Of a stretch of DNA of 13,362 nt, positions 1 through 6,742 are shown in pieces. The stretch spans positions 1 through 13,362 of the forward strand of contig CAZTQR010000082.1 of assembly GCA_964615795.1 (NCBI GenBank), given 5' to 3'. The notes below the pieces were generated by a model that saw nothing but the letters and a program-made list of their open reading frames with translations, ran no database searches and was not told the origin of the DNA. The number at the start of each line of letters is the position of its first letter. The stretch's first letter is position 1. Made by a program: the position numbers and the translations under genes. Source of the stretch: JADJAH01 sp964615795. GTDB lineage: Bacteria > Bacteroidota > Ignavibacteria > Tepidaquicellales > Tepidaquicellaceae.

Positions 1-1551
1 GAGCTCGTTGCCCGGCTGAGCTCGGAAGCCGGGGAGCTTTCAGGAGAGCTGGCTGAAATTGAAAGCGAAAGAAACGGCATTGATGAAGAGCCGCTGAAGC
101 AGGCGCATGATGCGCTGAGGATCGAATGCGATAATGCAGTGAGGGATCTTGGCAATCTGGAATTCAGGCGGAATCAGGTCAACTCCATGATCGCTGAAAA
201 TGACGAGGCATTTTCAAGGATAAGCTCAGCAAACAAGGAGCTGAATTCCGCAATTAACTTGCTTATTGAGGAAGTGAACAGATCCGACAATGAGCTTTCC
301 AATCTCGACAAGGAACTGTTCTTCCTTACTGACGAGTTCAACGCAATTGAACAGCAATATTCACAGGAGCAGGCAGATTACAACAGCTATAATATAGAAT
401 TCCTAAAGCTCAGGAATGAGCTTAAGAACGAGGAAAGCAATCTTACGAGACTGATATCATCAATACAGCACAGCGAGCGGCAATTGGCCTCCAACAAAGA
501 AGCGCTGAACCGTGACACGGCATTACTTTCCGAAATAAGGTCGGCGATGACCGTGAATGAAGAGGAGCTTTCGGGCCTGAGGATCCGGTTCGCTGAAACA
601 GAATCCGCATACACAAAGGAGAAGTCGTTGCTTGATGAGAGATCTGCGCTTCAGCATTCGATTGACGTGGCGCAGAGGCAAAGGCGCCTTGATTTTGATT
701 CGGTTTCGCAAAAGCTCATCAACTCGCAGATCAGGATAAAGGAGAACGAGATAAAATCCGAGCAGATCAGGGATTACATACTCAAAAAATATGAGAAAGA
801 TATCTCGCTGAGCGGTTACATTTCCGACGAAGGCATAGACTTCAACGAATTTGATTATGCTGCGGCGAAAAGAGATGTTGAAGAACTTTCGGAGAGACTC
901 AAGAAACTCGGCGGCGGCTATCAGCAGATCCTCTTTGAGGATTTTGAAAATGAGAAAGAGGAACTTAAAAAGCTGATCGAGCAGAAGGAAGATCTTCTTG
1001 AATCCGAAAAAGATATTCGTAAGACCATAGACAGGATCAATCAGGAAGCGCGTCAGAGGTTCCTTGAGACTTTTGAAAAGATCCGCGAGAATTTCATCAT
1101 GATCTTCAAACAGCTTTTTACAGAAGGCGATGAAGCCGATCTGAGAATTGTGTATGAGCAGGATGAAGAAGGAAGAGTGAAAGAAGACCCCCTGGAAGCA
1201 AAAATAGAGATCACAGCGAAGCCGCGCGGAAAGCGCCCCACTTCAATAGAACTGCTTTCCGGCGGAGAGAAAACTCTTACTGCAATTGCGCTATTGTTTG
1301 CAATCTATCTTGTAAAGCCGTCACCGTTCTGCGTGCTTGATGAAGTTGATGCGCCGCTTGATGTGGCAAACCTCGGCAGATTCAATAACATGATCAGAAA
1401 GTTTTCCGGCAATACTCAGTTCATTCTCATCACTCACAACGAACGAACAATGGAATCCGTTGACCGGCTGTACGGCGTTACCATGCAGGAAGCAGGTGTT
1501 ACAACCATAGTTGAGACGAAGTTCAAGACGGGTGAAAAACTGCAGGCTTAA
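1..1551 (+). CDS. smc: Chromosome partition protein SMC, C-terminal part (5' end outside window)
   Basis: The reading frame is open from base 1 to the stop at 1549-1551, so this is the last 516 residues of a protein that starts upstream. SMC is the ATPase of the bacterial condensin-like complex that organises and segregates chromosomes. About the first 380 visible residues are charged, heptad-like coiled coil, the arm returning from the hinge. The rest is the C-terminal half of the ABC head: signature motif LLSGGEKTL (bases 1252-1278), Walker B with catalytic Asp-Glu in VLDEVDAPLD (bases 1333-1362), and the H-loop ITHNERTME soon after. The length fits an SMC whose hinge lies just left of the window. 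The GTG at 139 lies inside the coiled coil and is not a real start. The 3' end overlaps the next gene by 20 bases, suggesting co-transcription. Family call is certain. Confidence 0.97.
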   Translation, partial: ELVARLSSEAGELSGELAEIESERNGIDEEPLKQAHDALRIECDNAVRDLGNLEFRRNQVNSMIAENDEAFSRISSANKELNSAINLLIEEVNRSDNELSNLDKELFFLTDEFNAIEQQYSQEQADYNSYNIEFLKLRNELKNEESNLTRLISSIQHSERQLASNKEALNRDTALLSEIRSAMTVNEEELSGLRIRFAETESAYTKEKSLLDERSALQHSIDVAQRQRRLDFDSVSQKLINSQIRIKENEIKSEQIRDYILKKYEKDISLSGYISDEGIDFNEFDYAAAKRDVEELSERLKKLGGGYQQILFEDFENEKEELKKLIEQKEDLLESEKDIRKTIDRINQEARQRFLETFEKIRENFIMIFKQLFTEGDEADLRIVYEQDEEGRVKEDPLEAKIEITAKPRGKRPTSIELLSGGEKTLTAIALLFAIYLVKPSPFCVLDEVDAPLDVANLGRFNNMIRKFSGNTQFILITHNERTMESVDRLYGVTMQEAGVTTIVETKFKTGEKLQA

Positions 1552-2263
1552 GATCTTCTGCGATTTTGACGGAACTGTAACGAAGAACGACGTTTGGTTC
1601 ACTTCCCTGGCGCGGTTCGTTGAAAATAAGGATGCGCTGAAGAACATTACGGATGATTTTGTTGCGGGCAAAATAAACGGAAGAGATGTCACGGAACATC
1701 ACCTGAGACTTATCAGCAATTTCAGTGAGGAGCTGTTCAGGAGTTATCTCGATGAAGAAGAAATTGATGAGTCATTTCCGCGGCTGATTGAGTATTGCAG
1801 AAGAACCGGCGATGACATCTTTGTCGTAAGCAGCGGATTGGAATTTTACGTGTCTTATGTTCTCATGAGGCATGGGATCAGAGTTCCGCATTTTGGAATA
1901 AACCATCTTGTTGACTGTGCTAAGGGAACAATAAAAGGTGTCTATAACCACGCTGATGAGTACTGTGAAGATTGTGCAATGTGCAAGAGGAACATACTGC
2001 TTACAAATTCTTCCGACCTTGCAGGAGAAGTTTCGGTTTACATCGGAGACGGCGCTTCCGACTTCTGCGTCAGCAGATACGCTGATGTGGTTTTTGCCAA
2101 AGGCAGGCTTGCATCATATTGCTGGAAGAACAACATCACCTATTACGAATTCAAAACCTTTGACGATATCATAAAGAAGCTGGAAAAGCTCAGAACAGCA
2201 GGAAAGCTCCGGCACAGACAGGAAGCTGCCGTTCGCAGAAAGGACGCGTTCCTTGGAGGATAA
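1532..2263 (+). CDS. HAD-IB family phosphatase, MtnX-like
   Basis: A 243-residue haloacid dehalogenase-superfamily phosphohydrolase, probably cytosolic. Motif I is DFDGT with nucleophile Asp11 and acid/base Asp13. Motif II is the Ser pair at 100-101 (VVSSG). The motif III Lys is probably K152, and motif IV is GDGASD at 172-177. The three cysteines C145, C148 and C151 just before that Lys, and the VVFAKGRLASYC stretch after motif IV, resemble the subgroup annotated as 2-hydroxy-3-keto-5-methylthiopentenyl-1-phosphate phosphatase (MtnX). No other methionine-salvage gene is present, so the substrate is open; a phosphoserine-phosphatase-like role is also possible. I chose the GTG at 1532 because the DFDGT strand normally sits within the first 10-15 residues; a TTG at 1511 would add seven residues. 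It overlaps smc by 20 bases and the next gene by 11, so it appears translationally coupled on both sides. Confidence 0.85.
   Translation: MKNCRLKIFCDFDGTVTKNDVWFTSLARFVENKDALKNITDDFVAGKINGRDVTEHHLRLISNFSEELFRSYLDEEEIDESFPRLIEYCRRTGDDIFVVSSGLEFYVSYVLMRHGIRVPHFGINHLVDCAKGTIKGVYNHADEYCEDCAMCKRNILLTNSSDLAGEVSVYIGDGASDFCVSRYADVVFAKGRLASYCWKNNITYYEFKTFDDIIKKLEKLRTAGKLRHRQEAAVRRKDAFLGG
2239..2244 (+). promoter_or_regulatory. Ribosome binding site AAAGGA supporting a TTG start
   Basis: AAAGGA sits eight bases before the TTG at 2253 and lies inside the upstream phosphatase gene. It supports TTG as the true start of the methyltransferase, since no in-frame ATG or GTG occurs before the first membrane segment. 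Confidence 0.6.
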
Positions 2264-2870
2264 AGCCCGCGAAGAAGAAAGCCTTGTCATACGGCTCGGA
2301 AATCTGTTCTTCAAGTACAGAAGTTACATTCCGGTCCCCTTCCTTATTGTCTCACTTATATTCATGAGACCGACTCCGGCAAGCATGATTGCGGGCTTTA
2401 TGATAGCCCTGTGCGGAGAGATCATCCGGATCTGGTCTGTAAGCTATGCAGGCAGTGAAACGCGAACGACCTCCGGCGTTGGCGGCACTTATCTTGTAAC
2501 ACAAGGCCCGTACGGGATTGTGAGAAATCCGCTCTATGTCGGAAACATTCTCATTTACACCGGGATTGGAATTATGAGCAATGCGCTTTCTCCCTGGCTG
2601 CAGGCGGTGGGATTCATCTTCTTCACGTTCCAGTATTACTGCATAATTAGAACCGAAGAGAATTTCCTGGCATCAAAATTCGGGGAGACTTACCGCAGAT
2701 TCTTTGAATCGGTGAACCGGTTCATGCCCGGTTTCGGAGGAGTTCCGAAAGAGATACTTTCTGATCTCGATTTCAGTCTGTCAAAAGGCCTGATATCCGA
2801 AAAGAGATCCATACAGGCATTTGCAGTAAGTTCACTCCTTATTATTGCCGGCTACTTTCTGCTCGGCTAA
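2253..2870 (+). CDS. ICMT/PEMT-type membrane methyltransferase
   Basis: A 205-residue integral membrane protein of the isoprenylcysteine carboxyl methyltransferase / phospholipid methyltransferase group, which uses S-adenosylmethionine to methylate a lipid or lipid-linked substrate. Hydrophobic segments lie near residues 25-38, 43-62, 96-130 and 187-204. The family core is clear: GPYGIVRNPLYVG at 85-97, then an acidic pair E136-E137 followed by FGETYRRF at 143-150, matching the SAM-binding C-terminal half of ICMT enzymes. Residues after about 160 form an extra cytoplasmic stretch and a last helix not needed for the core. The start is a TTG with AAAGGA at 2239-2244, eight bases upstream, and overlaps the end of the phosphatase gene. 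The substrate cannot be told from sequence. The stop overlaps the convergent xerC stop, leaving no room for a terminator between them. Confidence 0.85.
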   Translation: MEDKAREEESLVIRLGNLFFKYRSYIPVPFLIVSLIFMRPTPASMIAGFMIALCGEIIRIWSVSYAGSETRTTSGVGGTYLVTQGPYGIVRNPLYVGNILIYTGIGIMSNALSPWLQAVGFIFFTFQYYCIIRTEENFLASKFGETYRRFFESVNRFMPGFGGVPKEILSDLDFSLSKGLISEKRSIQAFAVSSLLIIAGYFLLG

Positions 2871-3784
2871 GCTCTCGGATGCGCCTGCTTGTATGTCTTC
2901 TTCAGTTTTTCAGGCGTGAGATGCGTGTAAACCTGAGTGGTTGAAAGGCTTTCATGCCCGAGCAATTCCTTCACGGCCCTGATGTCTGCTCCGTTATCAA
3001 GCATGTGCGTTGCAAATGTGTGGCGCAGTACGTGCGGAGATTTCTTACTGAGCTCGGAAACAATCGAGAGGTTCTTCTTTATCATCCTCTGCACTTTTAC
3101 GGGATACAGACGGTTCCCTTTATTGTCAATGAAGAATTCGTCAATGCCTTTGGTGTTGCAGATATCCCTTATCCTGAGATAGTTCTTCATAGCTTCTGCG
3201 GCTGCCTTTCCGAAAGGCACGATCCTTTCCTTTGAACCCTTACCCAGCACCTTCAGAGTCATCGAGCTGAAATTTACTTTGTTCATCTTTAAGCCGATCA
3301 GCTCAGATAACCGGATACCGGTCGAGTAGAACAGTTCAATGACCGCCCTGTCAAGCACAGGTATCTCTGCAATGTGCTTGAGACCAAGAAGATTGTCAAC
3401 TTCTCCCTTGCTGAGATACTGCGGAAGTTTGCCCGACAGTTTCGGGAAACTAAGTGACGAAGCATGGTTTCGCGATACCTTGCCGTTTAAAGCAAGGTAT
3501 TTGTAGAACGATTTGAGCGCAGAGATCTTTCTTGATATGGACTTCTTGGTGAGAGGCGTTTTAGCCGCAAGAGGATCCGACAGCTCAGCAACAAACGACC
3601 TCAGTATGTTCCTGTCAATCGAACTCAAGCGCGCATCCTTCTCACTGCCAAAGGACTTTTCGATGAATTTACTGAACTGTGCAAGGTCGGTCTCGTATGA
3701 CCTGACTGTATTTGGAGAAAATCTTCTTACGTCAGCGAGATGCTTAAGAAATCCTGCAATGCTTTCATCCAGTTCGGCGGACAT
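2867..3784 (-). CDS. xerC: Tyrosine recombinase XerC
   Basis: A 305-residue site-specific tyrosine recombinase, the usual length for XerC/XerD, which resolves chromosome dimers at dif near division. The N-terminal SAM-like core-binding domain covers about residues 5-105 (FSPNTVRSYETDL, then SISRKISALKSFYKYL). The catalytic domain has the full set of active residues: R158 (GIRLSEL), K182 (GKGSKER), H251 and R254 (PHVLRHTFATH), H277 (LLGHESL) and nucleophile Y286 (TTQVYTHLT). The tail ending in AHPRA is typical of chromosomal XerC rather than an integrase, and no attachment site or other phage gene is near. The ATG lies two bases after the tldE stop, so it is the last gene of the topA-tldD-tldE-xerC series. 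Its stop overlaps that of the convergent methyltransferase gene. XerC versus a lone XerA/XerD-type enzyme cannot be decided here. Confidence 0.95.
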   Translation of the reverse strand: MSAELDESIAGFLKHLADVRRFSPNTVRSYETDLAQFSKFIEKSFGSEKDARLSSIDRNILRSFVAELSDPLAAKTPLTKKSISRKISALKSFYKYLALNGKVSRNHASSLSFPKLSGKLPQYLSKGEVDNLLGLKHIAEIPVLDRAVIELFYSTGIRLSELIGLKMNKVNFSSMTLKVLGKGSKERIVPFGKAAAEAMKNYLRIRDICNTKGIDEFFIDNKGNRLYPVKVQRMIKKNLSIVSELSKKSPHVLRHTFATHMLDNGADIRAVKELLGHESLSTTQVYTHLTPEKLKKTYKQAHPRA

Positions 3785-3786
3785 TT

Positions 3787-5121
3787 TCAGACAGCTTCAG
3801 AGATCGTGGAAAAGTTAAAATCCCTGACCTTCAGCGCCGGCACAACGATCCTCGAGTTTATGTTTTCGCTTCCGACTGCCTTCTCTCCGGATGACATATC
3901 CACAACGCTCTGCAGAACATGCGCCGGCGACTCATTGAATCTGAAGTTGTTCACGGGATAGGTGATCTTGCCGTTCTCAATGAGGAATACCCCGTCACGC
4001 GTGAGGCCGGTCAATAGCATTTGCTTTCTGTCCACAGTTCTGATGTACCAGAATCTTGTTACAAACACTCCTCTTTCCGTGGATGCGATCAGATCTTCCA
4101 CTGATTTGCCGTTGCCTTTCATAATAAGGTTTGTGGGATGAGGATTGTGCGCCTTACCCGTTTTCTTTGCCCAATACCTGCTTGTAAAGAGATTCTCAAG
4201 AACGCCGTCCCGCACCCAAACCGTCTTATCTACAGGATAGCCCTCCTCAGTAAAAGGCCTTGCGGGAGCGTCGCCGTTTGAAGGATCCGATTCAATATTG
4301 ACAATCTCGCTGAACATCTTCTTCCCGATCTTATTGCTTCCGTTCTCGGAAAAGAAGCTTCTTCCTTCATCTGCGCTTCGCATGCTCATGAAATTCAGAA
4401 GCCCGCTTACCATGTCGCACGAAGCCGCATGATCAAGGATGGCAACATATTTCCCCGGATCTAACCTTCGAGGATTAGCGGACATCTTGGACCTGTCCGC
4501 GATTTTTTCGGAAATGCTTTTTATATCAAGTCTGCCAATGTCAGCATATGATCTGTCCATCTTGCATGAACCCGTGCCGTCGGCAGTACGCATCGTTGAT
4601 GCAAACCTTGCAAATGTATTTTTGTGGTATGCAAACAACCCGTTTGAATTCCCGATCGCTGTGAATGCTTTGTCTGCTTCGAGGTATCCGGCTGAGGTGA
4701 GACTGCTTCCGATCGAAGTCTCCAGCGCGGAAGAAGCCCTGCCTGCCATTTCGGCAGGCGTCATGGCGGCAGTTGATTCGAAATACTCTTTCGACTCCGG
4801 ATAAGAAAGCCCCGCTTCAACCGGCTGCATGATCTCTTCATTGTCCTGTGAAAGAGTTGCACTCAATTCAGACACTCTCACGCCCTCTGCAATTCTTTCT
4901 TCATCAAGGCTTGTTATCTCAGACGACCCGGACCTCTTTCCTATAACTGAAGTTATGCTTATCTGAATGCTGTCGCCGGAACCTGTGGTTGTAACTGTAT
5001 TTGCTGCGAAACGGATGTTCGAAGTATTGCTTCCTCTTACAGTTACAGAAGCACTGTCTGCTTTCGAGAGATTCAGAACTTTTTCAATTATTTCCTTTGC
5101 ATCTTTATCGGTAAGCAGCAT
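3787..5121 (-). CDS. tldE: TldE/PmbA metalloprotease partner subunit
   Basis: A 444-residue member of the TldD/PmbA (U62) family. In Escherichia coli TldE pairs with TldD to form a peptidase that degrades unfolded peptides and matures microcin B17; TldE itself carries no zinc site. As expected, no HExxxH is found here. The family shows in the N-terminal strand region (SVTVRGSNTSNIRFAANTV), the central LDPGKYVAILDHAASCDMV stretch, and the C-terminal half with FTSRYWAKKTGKAHNPHP and FWYIRTVDRKQMLLTGLTRDG, followed by YPVNNFRFNES. The start is an ATG three bases after the tldD stop; xerC follows two bases after its own stop. There is no signal peptide, in contrast to its partner. Family call is firm; the substrate is unknown. 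Confidence 0.93.
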   Translation of the reverse strand: MLLTDKDAKEIIEKVLNLSKADSASVTVRGSNTSNIRFAANTVTTTGSGDSIQISITSVIGKRSGSSEITSLDEERIAEGVRVSELSATLSQDNEEIMQPVEAGLSYPESKEYFESTAAMTPAEMAGRASSALETSIGSSLTSAGYLEADKAFTAIGNSNGLFAYHKNTFARFASTMRTADGTGSCKMDRSYADIGRLDIKSISEKIADRSKMSANPRRLDPGKYVAILDHAASCDMVSGLLNFMSMRSADEGRSFFSENGSNKIGKKMFSEIVNIESDPSNGDAPARPFTEEGYPVDKTVWVRDGVLENLFTSRYWAKKTGKAHNPHPTNLIMKGNGKSVEDLIASTERGVFVTRFWYIRTVDRKQMLLTGLTRDGVFLIENGKITYPVNNFRFNESPAHVLQSVVDMSSGEKAVGSENINSRIVVPALKVRDFNFSTISEAV

Positions 5122-5124
5122 TTC

Positions 5125-6732
5125 TCAAATCTGATTTTTGGTGTTTAGGATATTTACCTGTCTGAACCTTGCGGGAACACTGCCGTGGCTTACGGGAGAT
5201 ACCTGACCGGGCTCACCTTTTCCGCAGAACAGCGAACCGCCAAGTTCGTATTCTTCTTCTCCGCAAAGCGCGTCACATGAGTTCCAGAAATCCACGGTGT
5301 TTCCCTGATAGGCAACATCTTTAAGCATGCCCTGTATCTTGCCGTTCTTGATCTCCCAGAAATGCTGACCGGTGAACTGAAAGTTGTATCTCTGCATGTC
5401 AATGCTCCAGCTTCCGTCTCCGAAAACAAGGATCGCATCATCCGTTTCTGAAATCAGGTCATCAAGCGATTTCTTTTCCTTGCCCGGCTGAAGTGACACA
5501 TTCGGCATACGCTGAATGGGGAATGTGTTCCAGCTGTCTGCATATGAACATGCATACGATACATCTTTGCCGATAAGTGGAGCTAGATCCCTTGTGGTCT
5601 GGTAATCAACAAAAATCCCGTCCTTCACAATGTGCCATTCCGTTGTCTTCACGCCGTCATCATCATACCCCCTCGTTGCAAGTCCGTTGTCCTGAGTCCT
5701 GTCGGCCACCATGTTTACTATCTCTGAACCATACTTGAGTTTGCCTAATTTGTCTTTGGTCATGAAACTCGTGCCGGCATAATTTGCTTCATACCCAAGC
5801 GCCCTGTCAAGTTCCGTGGGGTGTCCGCACGATTCGTGGATTGTAAGCCAAAGGTTTGACGGATGAATGATGAGATCCCTCTTGCCCGGCTCCACGGAAG
5901 GTGCCTTCAATTTCATCTTTGCGTACTCTGTTGCCTTCTCAACCTCCTCCATGAAAGGAAACTCCGTGATGTACTCATACCCTTTGCTCATTGGTGATAT
6001 TAACAGTTCGCATGATTCCACTTCTCCCGCCGACTTATCGACCACAGTAGGAGTGCACTGAGCCATAGCCCTTGTCATATCCTGTTCAATGAATGAACCC
6101 TCAGAAGATGCAAACAGCTTCCATTCGTTGATGAACCACATGAATGAATCGCAGTAAGTTGCGCCATCCTTCAGAGCCCTTGAATTGAGGTTGAGGAGAA
6201 AATCCAGCTTTTCGGATACCGGTATTTCGAATGGGTTCAGTTTTACCGGAGTTGACCACTTGTCTGTATATGCCTGATTTCCGGTCAGAGCTATCGGCTG
6301 TTTCTGAAGAATTGAATTTGCCTTTGCTATCTCACATGCAAGCCTGGCTTTCTGCGAGATCACTTCGGCTGTTATCACATGGCTCGACGCAAATCCCCAT
6401 GTTCCGTTCACAAGCACTCTGATCCCGAATCCAAGGCTGTTATTGTCGGAGATTCCGTCCGGCATGTCTTCCCTTGCAGAAACACTTTGATTTCGGTTCC
6501 TGCAAAATCTGATATCTGAATAACTCGCTCCATTGCCGGCGGCAGTTGATATTGCGGTATCAGCAAGGTTACGGAAATCTCCGCCCGTTAAGCTCAGGAA
6601 TCTCGCAAGCTCCGCGGATCCTTCTCCAAAGGATGCTGAATTTTCTCCTCCCGATAAGCCGGCCAGTGAGCGCGCCGCTAATGCTCCGCAGCAACCAACA
6701 GCCGCGGTCAAAAGGAATTTTCTTCTTCTCAT
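5125..6732 (-). CDS. tldD: TldD metalloprotease with Tat-like signal
   Basis: A 535-residue zinc metalloprotease of the TldD/PmbA family, the catalytic partner of TldE. The zinc motif HExxxH is at H299-E300-H304 (LTIHESCGHPTELD), and C503 in LFCGKGEPGQ aligns with the Cys that acts as third ligand in E. coli TldD. The protein begins RRRKFLL, followed by a weakly hydrophobic Ala/Gly-rich stretch and an A-x-A site near residues 17-19, a pattern typical of twin-arginine export signals. I chose the ATG at 6732, ten bases after the topA stop, because it places the twin arginines at the N-terminus; an in-frame upstream start at 6822 would overlap topA by 80 bases and add an implausible Arg/Lys-rich leader. 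Total length exceeds E. coli TldD by about the size of the leader plus small insertions. It is tightly linked to tldE downstream. Confidence 0.92.
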   Translation of the reverse strand: MRRRKFLLTAAVGCCGALAARSLAGLSGGENSASFGEGSAELARFLSLTGGDFRNLADTAISTAAGNGASYSDIRFCRNRNQSVSAREDMPDGISDNNSLGFGIRVLVNGTWGFASSHVITAEVISQKARLACEIAKANSILQKQPIALTGNQAYTDKWSTPVKLNPFEIPVSEKLDFLLNLNSRALKDGATYCDSFMWFINEWKLFASSEGSFIEQDMTRAMAQCTPTVVDKSAGEVESCELLISPMSKGYEYITEFPFMEEVEKATEYAKMKLKAPSVEPGKRDLIIHPSNLWLTIHESCGHPTELDRALGYEANYAGTSFMTKDKLGKLKYGSEIVNMVADRTQDNGLATRGYDDDGVKTTEWHIVKDGIFVDYQTTRDLAPLIGKDVSYACSYADSWNTFPIQRMPNVSLQPGKEKKSLDDLISETDDAILVFGDGSWSIDMQRYNFQFTGQHFWEIKNGKIQGMLKDVAYQGNTVDFWNSCDALCGEEEYELGGSLFCGKGEPGQVSPVSHGSVPARFRQVNILNTKNQI

Positions 6733-6742
6733 TTCAAACGAA

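Noticed and set aside
139..1551. A GTG start at 139 giving a 470-residue protein.
   Set aside because: The same frame is open to base 1 with coiled-coil sequence of the same kind, so this is an internal codon of a truncated smc.
2239..2263. The HAD phosphatase ends in Gly-Gly, the hallmark of a ubiquitin-like modifier tail.
   Set aside because: The protein is plainly a HAD phosphatase with no beta-grasp domain, and the Gly codons come from GGA GGA in the region overlapping the next gene's start. Coincidence.
2867..3784. The tyrosine recombinase as a mobile-element integrase.
   Set aside because: Length, AHPRA tail and setting at the end of a housekeeping series fit XerC; there is no tRNA, direct repeat or phage/ICE gene nearby.
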